A stretch of 37,109 nt of DNA from Priapulus caudatus. Lineage: Eukaryota; Priapulida; Priapulimorpha; Priapulimorphida; Priapulidae. A program made the position numbers and the translations under genes. The notes beneath the pieces were generated by a model. That model was not told the origin of the DNA and searched no databases. It saw only the letters and a program-made list of their open reading frames with translations. The DNA lies in assembly GCF_000485595.1 (NCBI RefSeq), contig NW_014577075.1, positions 954,961 to 992,069 of the forward strand. Reading direction: 5' to 3'. Of this stretch, positions 17,114-31,300 are shown in pieces. Each line of letters begins with the position of its first letter. Position 1 is the first letter of the stretch.

Positions 17114-19185
17114 TTCTCAGCTGAAAATGTGTAAAAAAAATTCCCCATAAGTGCAAGTCATATTACCTTATTAATATGTAATAGTTTGCTGACATTCTGC
17201 ATGTAATTAATTCCTATTTAGTATAATATATCTGCTGTATATTGTCGTTAAATGCAGTTTAATAATTCCATGTCGGTGGCGCAACATTAAATCACGATTC
17301 ATGCAGTACCACTGTATTTAACTAAGTATTTTCAGCAATTATAGGCAGTGTCAACACAATTCGGGCATTTGTGGGCTGACGTCGTGTTCTCTCGCGTGTA
17401 CAATACTTTGTTATTTAGTAGTTTGTATTTGCCGTCGCCATACACATGGTGTACTGCTGCCCACCATATTAATGATTTTGCAACGAAATCTATTTATTAT
17501 CTGTCAGCATCTAAAATTAATGAAAATGCTGGCTTAACATTCATTAGTCCTGAGTTCGATGATAATGCTAATACCGAAAGATATATTTTTTGTACATTTT
17601 TAGTGATGATTTTAGTTTTAGTGGTAGAAAGGATGATGATCTTCCTCGTCTACCCTCAGAGTAGTTCATTATAATTAATTCGTGAAGTAATTATCTCTCA
17701 TGCAGAATGATATTAATTAGTGCTTTGTGATAATTTGTTCCACTGCACGTGGTAAGAGTGGACAAGCTGTTTGCGTGCTATTATCATGCGTTTGTTTTCG
17801 GTTGTAACGTCAGGATTATATTTTTATGAAGAACCAAACCCTTTAGCCTTCACTGTAATTTAAAATGTGCTTATTTTGCGATGACGTTTTTGTGTATAGT
17901 AAGTTTGTTTATGTTGTACGTCTGGAGCATACAATGTTATAGTAAGTATTGTATATGGATATTCGTAAATTATAATCAATGGCTGAAGATATAACTGTTC
18001 TAAAATCTAGTATCATGTTCATGTGCTGTAAGCTAAACAGGGAGTTCATTATCATGCCTCCAACTATATACACGACAGTTATTTATTGCTTGCTGTAATT
18101 TTCCCAACCAATTATAAAATGCTGCTGAGTATGAAGATTTCATTTTTTACTTGGTAATTATTCAGGCTATACATGCTGGAATTTAGCCACCAAATAAGAC
18201 ATAGGGTGGCCCGTCTTAAACGACAATATAGCACGTAATTACACTATAAATTGACGAAAAAACTACGAAGTGTTATTTGAACCATAAGGCAAGCACCCCC
18301 AAGAATCATCAGTGTATAGCAAAACTGCACGAGTTTTTCAGTCTAATCACAGTAATGTTTTCACTTCTATTCCTGGTTGTCAATGGACATATAAACCTAG
18401 GGGTTGTTCATCTAGTTTTTCTTTTACAATACAATCCATGTAAATCTACATCGACAGACGGCACACGTTGGTTTGTGGCATCCCCCCTGAATCGGTACTA
18501 ATAATATTATAGCTACGCATTTTCGCAGAAAAATACTGCATCACAACCAGAACCACGCATGATTTTTTGTGTTAATTTCTTGTCCTGCTGCCTATCAACT
18601 AAATTGTGATGTAACATAATATTCTACAGAGAGCATCATAGACATGTTTAGAAACAACAAATGATTACATTTTATTTTAGAAGTATCACTTTACAACGAG
18701 AAAAACAAGGTGTATCTTTGTATGTGCATTAATATTACCATAGGTAACAGTTGTCAAATCGTATTGACATCTTAAACCTAATCTTAATTCACCATACACT
18801 TACAGTGGAATAACACTTATAGAATTAACATACGGGTACTGCACCTAACCTGCAAAACCATACTTACACTCAGTTCAGCATAGGAATACATGCTTCTTTT
18901 CATAATTATGAACATTCTGTGAGCAATATCAATGCATGAAAAATGCAATAGAAAGTTATTCAGATATGACAGCTGGCATCAATCTATCAGCACATCACTG
19001 TAAAGGTTGCTGTACATGATCGTACAAGTATATATGACGTTTAGCAGCGCGTGTAGCACCTCAACAACAGCCTTCCTCAACAACAATTGCTGATAGCAGT
19101 ATAACCCCACAAGTCCTCATACAATACCAATTATACCAGACTCGGAAAGGAACCACCGAATAAAATTTTCTCCAGGTAGATATAT
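16276..19185. other. Convergent intergenic region, no gene recognised
   Basis: This is the 3' side of both the acetylhydrolase and NOMO genes. It holds an AT microsatellite (17072-17110) and an ATTAAA (16759) that could serve the acetylhydrolase mRNA. Two open frames (17348-17674 and 18277-18501) have no recognisable domain. Some of this may be 3' UTR. Confidence 0.5.
17070..17110. repeat. (AT)n microsatellite
   Basis: About 40 bases of uninterrupted AT dinucleotide repeat in the intergenic region. Confidence 0.97.
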
Positions 19186-19191
19186 TTTATT
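19186..19191 (-). other. Polyadenylation signal of the NOMO gene
   Basis: AATAAA on the minus strand, 200 bases past the NOMO stop codon at 19392-19394. A plus-strand AATAAA lies only 22 bases away (19159-19164), so oppositely directed transcripts could end close together. Confidence 0.6.
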
Positions 19192-19391
19192 GGTTATGCA
19201 CTATGTGCATGCAACTGATCATTGGTGCCATCAAGTTCTACACTGAATACATTCCAATTAAACACATTGAGTAGGTATATGGAGCTAGCAAACAGCTGGG
19301 GCTATCACACACATATAACTGTAACGTTCATTGTACACACACACACTACTATGGTTTCTTACTAGAGTAAAAGAAAGCTGCCAAATAATAG

Positions 19392-22300
19392 TTACGCTTT
19401 CCGGATTTTTCTCTTGCTCGGTGGCTGCATTGTCGTGGGCTCTGCTGTGGGCTGGAAAATGACTTCACTAGAGGTAGCTGCTGGGTTCATGAGACCTCTG
19501 GCAGATGTTCCAAGCTGTGAAAATGCTGGTAACAGCTGCAATTAAGAGTATTGCAACAATAAATGCAAAATCATAGAAAATAAAAACAAATGGTAAAACT
19601 GAATTGAGAACAGATATTTTTGTGTGTTTTTAGACAATAATCATTGATGTATTGTCAGCATATATAATCACCAGCATACCTTTGTGTAATTAAAGCCAAC
19701 AACACACAGCATTATTGTCACTAACAAGGCCATGTAGTTTCCATGTGCTGCCACATCTTGTTCCACTTTCTTCGGCTATAACCAAATTGAAAACCTTCAT
19801 GTAAGCAGATATAGAGAACCAACGAAACGACTTAAGTAAGAGAATCAATATAATCGTTTATTAATCACTATGTATACACTGTCATTAGTAAACAACAAGA
19901 GATTATTTCAATTTCACAGGTGCACTACAAACATCAAGACTTGAGCTTCCTCCTGATATGGTGACTGTATTTTCACACATTTATGATGACTATTTTCCAT
20001 ACCTTAGGATTGAATGGTAAAGCAATGTGTGCAAGGGCTTCACTGGCCGTGAAGGTCTCTTCAGGTAGCTGATACTCGTTCATATTCTTTGCCAAGTCAC
20101 TCACGAGCCGCACTGTATACACCTGAAAAGATACATGCCTCACAAAATCAGATCATGATGCGACACCTTAGTGGTTTCAACCTTTGACAAAACTGCAGCA
20201 TCATGAAAGACAGTAGCTAACAAGGGGAGAAGGAAGCTTAATAATACTGCGATCGGCTACGGTAGCTCGCACCACAAGTCTGCACAGGGGTATTAGTGAA
20301 TTCCACTGTGTTAGGGTGTGGTGAGTCATTCTGTCATGCCGTATATTGCAATATCACTGCAGCTACAGCCAGGATATGACTTACTGTATTGTCTATAGGC
20401 AGTGTGGGTAGATAGATGAAATTTGTCGATACCAACTGTGTGCTATAAACTGGGTTGTCAGGATCTGAATCCTTGTACAGCTTCACCTAAACAAGAAAAC
20501 ATGTTTTGTCATTATTATACATTTACTATCCGCTAGTAGACAATTTCATTTTGAGATGAATCCAAAATTACCAATGTGTTAGTTTCAACAACTGCTTTGT
20601 TGTCTTTATCAAACTTCATAGTCAATTGCTTGAACTCGTCAGAGATGAGAACTGTGTAGGGACGTTAGCAGACATTTCTGCGACCTTTTGGATGACTATC
20701 AAACAAAACTGAGATGCAATCGATTCCAACAGCAGACCTTAAGACCTTGCCAGTACTCCTGGGCAGCAATGACGTGCACTGTCACATCCATTTGGGTAAG
20801 GGGTCGGAACACAATCAGGTTAACATCATGTAGATCAGTCTTGACTGCACGCACTTCGCGGAATGCTGGAGTTGACCGATGAATATGCGTGTTCACATTT
20901 TCACCAGACTTGATACGCAAGTGGTAGATGCATTGTGGCTGCGAAACAAAAGTTTATGTGCTAAGCCAACAGACTAAACAGCTGTGATACTGCACAAGGG
21001 CAAAAACTAACTAAAGCCATCATGGTAACTGATAACATATTTCTCTTCTGTTACTGATAATTTTAACTAAATTTAAATTGCTCTGCATTTGGTTTTATAT
21101 CTTACATTATTTCTATAATGATCCATTGGACAGAACTGTAGCATATAGATCTTGATATAGATATCAATAATAAAGGGGAAATTAATGAGGAGAATAAAAC
21201 ATACTAGCAGTCTGAATACTTAAGAGGATTGCTAAGAACCTTTACAATTATTTTAATTAGGCGAGTATAGCTGGAAATACTTTAGATACCCTTCTAATTT
21301 AGTTGGGTACAGACATTTTTGTCCGTTTGCCGCCGCTTACCATAAGGCCTCTAATCCTGTAACCTCCGTTGGCCTCACTTGTGCATTCCTCTTGGTACTG
21401 CTTACAGTCACCTGTACCAACAGCTTCTACGAAAATGTTTGCTTCCGCCTCTCCACTTAGAGACAAGACATATCCATAGCAACTGAAAACAAAACGGCTC
21501 TCGTTTTATACAACTATGGTATGTTTTTTTAAAGTATTACTTGATTGCAGTTAGTTCTGTAATTCTATTGTATAATCTAATAGACTATCAAAACCATATT
21601 TGATAGAACCACTCTAATATATAAAACCTAAAGTAAGGATTTCTTCTACAGTGTTTTTAGTGCAAGATGTACCTGACATCGTTACAGCATTGCACCAGAT
21701 TGCAAAATACGTAACCATCACTCACAATTTTGCAGAAATCAAATTCATAATTGTAGGTAAAAAATGACACGACATGCTAAATTTATAATAATGTGCTGAA
21801 CAGACCTAAAAGCAATTCGCACGGCTAGAACTTTCAAGTCGACATTTGACCCTTCTGCAACTTCTATCATTTGGGACGGTGGTTCAAAACTGTATTCTTT
21901 CATAACAGGCCTGAGGAAGTACTGGCCTGGGGAGAGTCCACTAAACAGCAATGTCCCATTCCTAAAACATAGACAAAATAGATGATATTCTTCCTATAGT
22001 ATACTTGTTAACTGTTAAATATGCTTTCTTGTGCGCTATATTATTGTAGATAAAAATATACACGGAATGTTCTACAAATTATAAACGTCGTTTGTTACGT
22101 CCAATTAATCTGGTGACAATATATGTAAGTACTAATAAAGTAAGATCTAAATAAAAAATAAAAATGATCAGACAAAATAAAAATTGTGATAAATAGCAGA
22201 TAAATATACATTACACAAATTGTACAGGTGTAAATTTCCCAATGCCACAGGCCTAAACCTAAGCATATGTTGGGCAAGTGGCTGGAAGTAACTCAACTAT

Positions 22301-25300
22301 CTGCAACTGGTTTTACAGAGTGCTATGTCAAAACTTTACCAGCGACAAGGAAATAAATGAAATTGTGTTCAATTGAACGACATAAAAATGAAATACTAAC
22401 AATAATCTACTAACAGTGACAACCAGCTAATTGCACACATAGATAGCTCAATCACAGAATATGTTCTACTATTTAACCTGGGATATTTTTTATTTTCCAA
22501 GGCCACAGGTCAAAAAACTGGCATCCTATTTTGTGCTCATAGTTGCTTCTGCATTCTCCCAGATGCCAAAAACCCAATTGTTCACAGTTGCATTTAATCG
22601 CACACCTAACATACGCTAGGCTTTATGTTAAAATTTGCTAAATAGTTCTTACTCCATTGTGACTCGGTTGCTCCTGAATTTCCCACCACTGAGTGACAGC
22701 AGCACTCCCTGTAGAGGGACATTGGATTCGTCTACTACCTTGATAACGATCTGTGCCAACTTGAAGGCTTTGAAGTTACCAGAGTTATTCTCTATTTCTG
22801 TGATGATATAACCAGGCTTGTGGGCTTGTATGATATATGCTGCATCCTTATGAAGTGGTCCCACCCTATGCAACAAACAATGGAATTCCACACTTGACTT
22901 TATCTACCAACAATAACAAAAAACAAGTGCCGCAGAGCGACAGCGCTCACCTGATGGCAGGTGTTCTGATGCTAAACTCACTGGCAAACGAATGAAGAGC
23001 ACCCTCCCATCACCGCGTTCGCGCTCAGAGCATATATCTAGGATACTACTAATACAGATCTAAAATCTATGATAGCTAGGCATTGCTATACCGGTAGTAC
23101 AGTAATAAATATACAGCTGTGTAACTTTAATGACTTCGCTATATTAACATGTTATCATGGATATGCGTCGAGCGCGAGCGTAGTGGTGGTGGTGGGGAAA
23201 GAGTGGGGGGAGGGGGCGGGTGGAGGGGGCTCTAATAGCAAAAGCAGTTGCCGCGAGATGGCGCGTGTAAGTGTCATCAATAATCAAAGATGGCATCACC
23301 CTTCGTGCGTGATAACCTCACTCCATTGAGTTGCTGAAATCCAAGTATATTCAGGCAGGCGAGAATTTCGCTCAGCTGTGAGTTAACACATCTGCATTGC
23401 AGGTTGCCAGGCAATAATTATGATTAGAATAGTGCCAGTTCACCCCCATGCATGCGTAATGGGCTTCCCCCATGTTTTTGCCTACCCACGCGAGCATTCA
23501 GGGTTCATTACAGTGTGCTAATACAGGGTGCTACTCAGGGTGCTAATACAGACTGCTTTAGAAAATAATATGATTTAAGGAGCGTAAACCTTGTTCAGCA
23601 AACATTTGCCTTTGCAATTGAACTGTGCAACTGTAGCCTCACATCCACAATAGCAAAAGCAGTTCAGTCCTTTGTTAACAGTCAACAAATCCATGTTTAA
23701 CCCTCCTCTTGAGGGTCAAAAAGTTATCCGACACTTACTCTTCGCATGTCAGCAGAAAGTACATTTCATGGTCCTTTCAATAAAGCCATAAAAATGCTAG
23801 GTCACCGCTGAAACAAAAAAGTTTTTCAATCGCTTCGTCAGACCATGTCCTCAGAAAATGTCTAAAATCTGCCCTGTGCCACATTGACCTTTGACCTCCA
23901 GCTTCGGCATCCCAACTCGTTTTCAGATTACCCCCACCCCCACGTCCCGAATATCGTGCCCGTACATCGAGCCGTTTAGATTTGTGCCCAACTGTTGACG
24001 GACGCACGCACGCACGGACGCATGGACGGACGCACGCTCATGCGATTCTACAAGCTGCATCTGACTATGTCAGATGAGCTAAAAACTATTAAGACAGCTA
24101 TGTAAGGATTTGATACTAAAGAATGGTTATTAATTAAAGGGTTGTTTTTAATCCTTTAATGGTTATTAATTAAATCCTTTATTCTAGGTTCTAGGGTTAT
24201 TTTCAGTTAATTTTGGTTAAAATTACGCTACATAAAAAGTTTCATGGTTCAATCACCATTATGGCCCTGTCACACCTTGACGATTTAGCCAGCGTATGCC
24301 GACGTATCAAAATTTCTCTAAAACGCTGGCGTACGTCGAATAAGTTATGGGTAAGTTTTGTATAAGTTAAGAGCACGCTGAAGCACACTGAAGCACGCTG
24401 GTATACGTCGTAGTACGGCGAAGTCGTCAAAAAAATTTGTGCATACAATTTTCGACGTATGCCAGCATATGGCTCATACGTCCCGCATACGCGGGCCATA
24501 AGTTGTAGGTAAGTTATGCGATCGTTGACACACGTTCACACACGTTACTTGTAATTTACTCATAAGTCGAAATACGTCGAGATAATGTCTAGCGTACCCA
24601 AAACTTATTTCTAACCTATGAGTAACGTGCTTTGAACCTGTGAGTAACTTATATCGAACTTATCTCCAACGCATATTGACGTATGTAGACGCATTTGACG
24701 TGTTCCGGACGACCACAGAACTTACTGAACGTGTTTCTAACTTACAGCTACCGTATAATGGCATATTGGCAGCGTTTAGGGGAATTGGTATGTATAAAAA
24801 TGGGGTTCACAGGAGGAACCCGTCAGTACTCCTCAAGACTCCATGGTGAGCAGATGTCCATGTCATCCGAGAGATGGAGGATCCGGCAAGGCTGAGACGA
24901 GAATACCTACTAGCTGTTCTCCAACATCAGCATGACCTCATCGATTTGACACTGTACCAGTTGCGTGCCAATAGAGCCAGGAGAAGAAGAGGAGAAGAAG
25001 AGGTCGAACACGTGATCGTCGGCGATACGCTGCCGCGCGCTATGACTAATCGTTATGATTTATCGCTAGGACTAAGTTAGACTATCGTTGGGCATAAGTT
25101 GTGAACGCCGGCAACACGCTAAGCATTCGTTGGTATAAGTTATCTATAAGTTATCGAAACGTTCTATATACGTTAAGTATACGTCCAACTCGTTATGAAT
25201 ACGCTATGTATACGTCCAACTCGTTATGAATACGCTATGTATACGCCCAAAATTGGAAAAAACATCGATAGTTCAGCGTATGCCAGCGTGTGACAGGGCC

Positions 25301-28300
25301 ATTCGAAAAAACTTTTTTTTAATGTTTTAAAACTAACGACTACAGTTTGATTACAACGACGGTGGCGCCACTCAAAGCACATGATCTGAAAAGTTGTGCA
25401 AAACGTCTTTTCAGCCAAGGGCTACAGACCGAGGGTGTTTCTTATTTATTAATTTAAAAGCAAAAGGATTGTAATATCTTATAAACGACATATAGTTTCA
25501 GTTATATTATGGATAAATTTGTCCTAAAATAAACATCGTTCGGTTAAATAGCATTTAGGTATAAATATAATTGCACCTTTGTGATTAGTCCTCAGTCTGT
25601 AACGTGCAAAATATATTGGGAAATGCGCAACTTTTCCAGGGTGGCGGCACGGTAGCGGGTGTCAATGCGCCGTTCAAATTTCGTAGCGTTGATGAATAAT
25701 TAATTATAACAATTAAATTAGGTATCTGGTAACAAGTACGTGTGGGTATAGACGATTTGTTATACAGTAAGTACAGTTGTTCCCTTTAATAAATAAAAGA
25801 TACTTCAGAAACAAGAACATGCTGTTATGCTATATTACTTTGTATATATAAATTGTGACCTAATACTATCTAATATCATGTTACCAATATCACTACATAA
25901 AATATAATACACATAAATGTTGTGATACTATCACGGCATAAGCACTGGCAAATATTTTGGTTTCTCTGAACACATCTTACCTGTATTTTCCTTTGGTATC
26001 TGTATCGATGGTAACTTTAAGGTTCGGGTCTTCATTTGACGTCACCGTCACCGCAACCCCAGCAAGTGCTGGGGTCACGAAGCCATCCAGAAATATGCCT
26101 AGTTCTGCTCTAAACTTAACACTATTTTGCAAGCATTCTGAATGAATGACTGCATGTTGGCTGGGAGGGTAGAAGAGCAGTTGGCCATGCGTGGGTGTGA
26201 ATGTGACTTCCTCACCATTTCTGCGCAAAGAAACAATGATGACTATGATTGCAGCACACGATAAAAAGATGCAACCAAAAAGATTACCATGCATTCTAAG
26301 CTCATCATTCATAGAATAATTCTTAAACCCATAAAAAAACATTCCCACCTCATTCCTGATTAACGAAATTTGCCCCACCCCATTTTACACAAACTTTCTT
26401 AGGCTATGGCCCCGAAGGCCAGAGTTCATTTTCCTTCAGTGTCAGTAACATTTTTGTTTTCTGCACCTCGTATAAATGACATACAGTACATTTTTTGTAA
26501 CACACTGAAATTTCTTCAAATTATTTTAATGGCTTCAATGTAATAATAATTGCAACAATTAAATAAAAAAAGAAATTGAATACTTATTACTGATACAGAA
26601 ATTTCAAAAACCGATGCATTATAATTAAGCAAATTAATTGTTGAACTGTAAAACACTGCTGTGATTTTTTATTGTTGTTGTTATTGTTTTGTGCTAATGA
26701 TGTTCTATCGATAGCACTTGTTGCTACTCACACTATTCTTAATGCAAGACTGCATAAATCCTTAAAAAGTATCAATGAAAACTACTCTAAAAACACATGT
26801 AAAATAATGTAAATTGGGAGTTACCTATAATTTCACAACCTTATAACACACACACGGTGAAATAAATAGGTTCAGGAGTAGATAATAGGGAGGAGTGTGA
26901 CATCAATAAACAAGGGAAATTCGTCATTTACTAGCCTTATAATACCTACGATTTACTACACGTAACTCATCCAACTTGAGCTCAAATCGGACACAGTACA
27001 TTCGCCAATCATCGTGCGAAATCGTTTCCTCGTAGACACCCGCAATCCGGAGATATAGCCTAAAACGTACGACACGATTCTCCAATCTCTGGCCATCAAT
27101 CCAACGCCATTGGGCGCCTATAATTCAGACAAAAGGCAGCAACACTGCCGCGCAGTCGCTGTGTTTGCTCTCTCGGATAGCTGAATGTGGCGTTGTGGCT
27201 CGCAGGGAGATTGGAGATCGACGCAACACTCGACGAGCTAATCATGCGGTTGGCGTGCGTGCGTGAAGGCATGCCAGCTATGTACAAAGGTGGCCTGTGT
27301 AGCTGTATACCGGGTCAAAGGTTATCTCGCCGAGTGTTCATGCCTAATCTCCCAGCGAGCCACATGCCTCGCTCAGTTAGCAATAGCGCGTTAGGTAGCT
27401 GCCTTTTGTTTGAATTATAGGCGCGCAATGGCGTTGGATTGATGGCCAGAGAATGGAGAATCGTGTCGTACGTTTTAGGCTGTATCTCCGGATTGCGGGT
27501 GTCTACGAGGAAACGATTTCGCACGATGATTGGCGAATGTACTGTGTCCGATTTGAGCTCAAGTTGGATGAGTTACGTGTAGTAAATCGTAGGTATTATA
27601 AGGCTAGTAAATGACGAATTTCCCTTGTTTATTGATGTCACACTCCTCCCTATTATCTACTCCTGATAGGTTGCATGCACGATGGCAGCAACGTAGCTGC
27701 TAAAAACGTCGGCCCAAGGATAGAGAACATGGGTCCCAATAAAACCAATGTGCCTAACCCTAACCCTAATTCTAACCCTGGCCCTAACGGCCCAAGGATA
27801 GAGAACATGGGTCCCAATAAAACCAATGTGCCTAACCCTAACCCTAACCCTAACCTAAACCCTAATCCTAACCCTAACCCTAACCATAACCATAACCATA
27901 ACCAATTATATTGATATAATATCATATTTATATTGATGTAAATGACATTAGTTTTATTGGGACCCATGTTCTCTATCCTTGAACCAAAACGGCCACTCAT
28001 ATACGCAAATAGTAGGTTCTATGTAGGTACCTAAACACATTTATGTATAGATTATGGGATACTGACCCTGATAGTAGCACTGCATTGCACATGCTCAATC
28101 CTACCTGCCCATGTAGGAGAAGTGGAACTCTCCTGAACCTTTCCTCGGCGCTTTAAGATGAGGCGCTGAGGAGCTAAGTGTTGTCCGAACGTTCACTTGT
28201 ATCGATGTCGTGTTGTAATCAGTATTGATGAATCCCGACACCAGGTGGCGCACAGCATTCAGCACAATGATGCTGGGTGCTGTTGTGTCAAACTTGTAGG

Positions 28301-31300
28301 AAGCCTGCTCAAACTCGTGACAGGAACTAGGCAGCAGAGTGTAGATGCCTAAATAAGAAAGCCTAGTTAAAACACCTACACTGTCATGTCACTGTCACTG
28401 TCATTGTCAAAGCTTCTAAAACCACTCTTAGACGAATTATTGTTTAATAAACATGCCAACTACACAACAAATTTTGTGCACATGGTATATTCATAGACAT
28501 GCACTATATATATCATACATATGTCAGTAAGATAACAATCGAGTAAGGTAAAGGAATGAACAGCAGGCAAGGCATTATAGAGTAATTCAACCCCTATGCT
28601 TGCTAGCTTACCTGGCTGTGGTAAACAGAATTTGTTGATACCCTTAACCACATTGATCGTTTCACCAGATTTCCCTGCTTGGCTATAGCCCTGTCAAGAA
28701 AACATGCAAATGCCAATTCAAAAATTGGTGTAACAAATTATAATGAAGTTTTGGATTATTTGCATTGGGCTTTCCAAAGATCATGTAAGCATCATCTAGG
28801 CAGCTTGATATTTGAGCACATATTCCAGAAAATTTCATAGTAAGAGATTATTGCAAGAGGCAGAACTATTCAAATTGTGTTATGATGGCTATCTACACAG
28901 TAACTATATATCGTCCATGATATATAATCACTAAAAATGTTTACCATGATTATACAGATCCATGCTTTTAATAGTAACATCATTTGAAAGAATGAGAGAG
29001 GAGGAGAAGAAGTTGAGAGAAAAAGAGAAGTGGTGAGGGTCAGGGGTGAGGGAAGCAAGAGGAAGATGGTGAAAGAGTAACTTACCAGTTGCAGAGGATG
29101 AGATGATGTACAAGATATGATATAGCCGGTATGCTGAAACTTGACGTCAATGACGTCTTTGTCGAGCACTTCCACATCAATACGTTTTTTCTTCCAGCAC
29201 CAGTTGTCATGTAGCAACACCACTACACACAAGGCAATGAGTCATAGTTTGAATACCTGCTGGTTGCGCGTGGTTGGTGAGATCCCACTCCCAATAACTA
29301 AACAGTGACATATTCATTTGAGCACTTACTAATCCATATAGGTGCATGCATTGATAAGATGCAATACAGAAGACAAATGTCAACACACTTCACATTTACG
29401 ATTGATGATAATAGTACCAAATGAGATGTCCTCCTTACCTGTGTACTTTCCTGGCAAGACATCATCAAACTTAAAATCTGTTCTGCTGCCACCAACATCA
29501 AGTGCAGCAATGGGTTCCTCATCTACCTTACCCTGTTGCACTATTGACACTTGCATTGGCTGGCACTTTTCTGTAGAAGGAAGCAACTGTTACTATGGTT
29601 AACACCTTCATTTTGGTATACTCACCAAATCTATTTATGGTTAAAATATCACACGTCATGTATTGAGCACGCAAGACAGGGATGAAGCAAGTGAATGGCA
29701 GCATTGCATGCCATCTCCTTAGTTAACATCATCAGCTAGCATTCACTCTACACGGAACCTACCCATGCAGTGCAGGCTTCCAGACACAGTAGCCTTGAAC
29801 TGATGGAAGTCAATATCAAGTATGGGAGCATCGATCACGCTCAGTGAATGTTCCGTTGGGGTCAGTGAAAGCCCTGCCTTTAACTCATCGCTTGTGATCG
29901 CAACCTGTAACCATAGTAACCACACCAGCTAATTCAGTTGTACTCTTCTACAGAATCTTGAGTTTGTTATCAATTATAGTTTCAGTATCAAGTAGTGATT
30001 TCCTATAGAAGCCACAGACACAAAATTTAAAATGATTGCTAATCGAGAAACTTCAGTTCAGACAATCTATCAAAAGTTTCAGACAATACCTTCAACGTGT
30101 ATTTTCCTGGTGGTAACTGTGTGCAGAATTTTCCACCTGCATCCGTTGTTATCGATACCATGTCGCTTTTAATATCTACATGGGTAAGGATGAGTTTTCT
30201 CCTTGGAACAGCAGGCAAACCCTCTGGCAATGCTGTTATTGCCACAGTGCCACATACACTGAAGCTAGAGGAAAATGAGAAAATTACACTCAGCACTGCT
30301 TAAACCATCTAACACGTTATTTGATGAAGTAATGATAACAAAATTTAAGGTGTAAATATCTTCAAAGGAATCCATGCATCTATAATTAATCCAGTTAAGA
30401 GACCACATTACAATAATTTACACACTCATACATTGGTTAGCAGCTAGCTTGGGATAGCATAAAATGCTTGACATACCCCAATAGAATAAGCAGGCTCATA
30501 GAGGTGGCAAATAATGTAGTTACTACAGAACCGATTCACTATGTATATGTAGTCCAATATTGTTCTAAAGCTTACTTTGCAGCAACGACGTCAGGTAGCC
30601 TTGGAGTGTTTGGCGTGATTCTAACTGTGACTGGCTTAAACAATATATGCTGCTTTGTAACCTGCAGAAAAACAGGGTCAATAAGATGACACAATTCTGA
30701 TTATAACATCATCGTCCGATCAAACTAATAGCAAATAAAATGCCAACCAGAGAAGTCGATTAATATCTGCCGTAAAACTACTATATGAAAGCTTGTGAGT
30801 GTGGCTTTCCACTCCCAAATAGGAATTTCAATAGTAATAAACCTAATGAGTATTGAGAATAAAGTGATTAATGAATTATTTATTGTACCGCAAATGTGTA
30901 GGTTCCAGTTCTCATGCTGTCAAGATGATAGATGCCATCTTTGTTCGTCAAAGCTTGCTGCTTGCCATTGATGGAAATTGCTGCACCTTCTACACCAGGA
31001 CCCTATATATGAGACAGTGTAAACAATTGGTAACAAGCGCATGTAACATGTTCATCTTCTAACATCATCGTTACAACTAGCAAATCACGATAAATTTTCA
31101 ATTTCAGTACTCTTGTCTCCGCTTTACATTTTCACTCTGTACATCTCTGTTACAACTTTGATGTGATACTGTGTGTTGATTGCTATATTTTATTAACAAT
31201 GAAAACTTACCGATTTTGATGCTACAACCTTCCCACTAACAGAGAACCCTTGAACTTGAAAGATATCCTGCAAATGTCAATTCAGAGGCAAGATTCAAAT

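Noticed and set aside
17348-17674. 108-codon open frame with a hydrophobic C-terminal stretch
   Set aside because: It stands alone in intergenic or 3'-UTR-like DNA with no recognisable similarity. A single membrane-like stretch in AT-rich sequence is not enough.
20560-20700. Extra NOMO exon between those at 20738 and 20486
   Set aside because: The protein joins directly across these two exons in the order expected for the family, and the intervening sequence has no in-phase exon.
24874-25080. Arg-rich 68-codon frame as a host gene
   Set aside because: It lies inside a terminal-inverted-repeat element and is at most a transposase fragment.
27740-27905. CCCTAA tracts as evidence of a chromosome end
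   Set aside because: They are short, degenerate, flanked by unique gene sequence and enclosed in a foldback, so they are internal.
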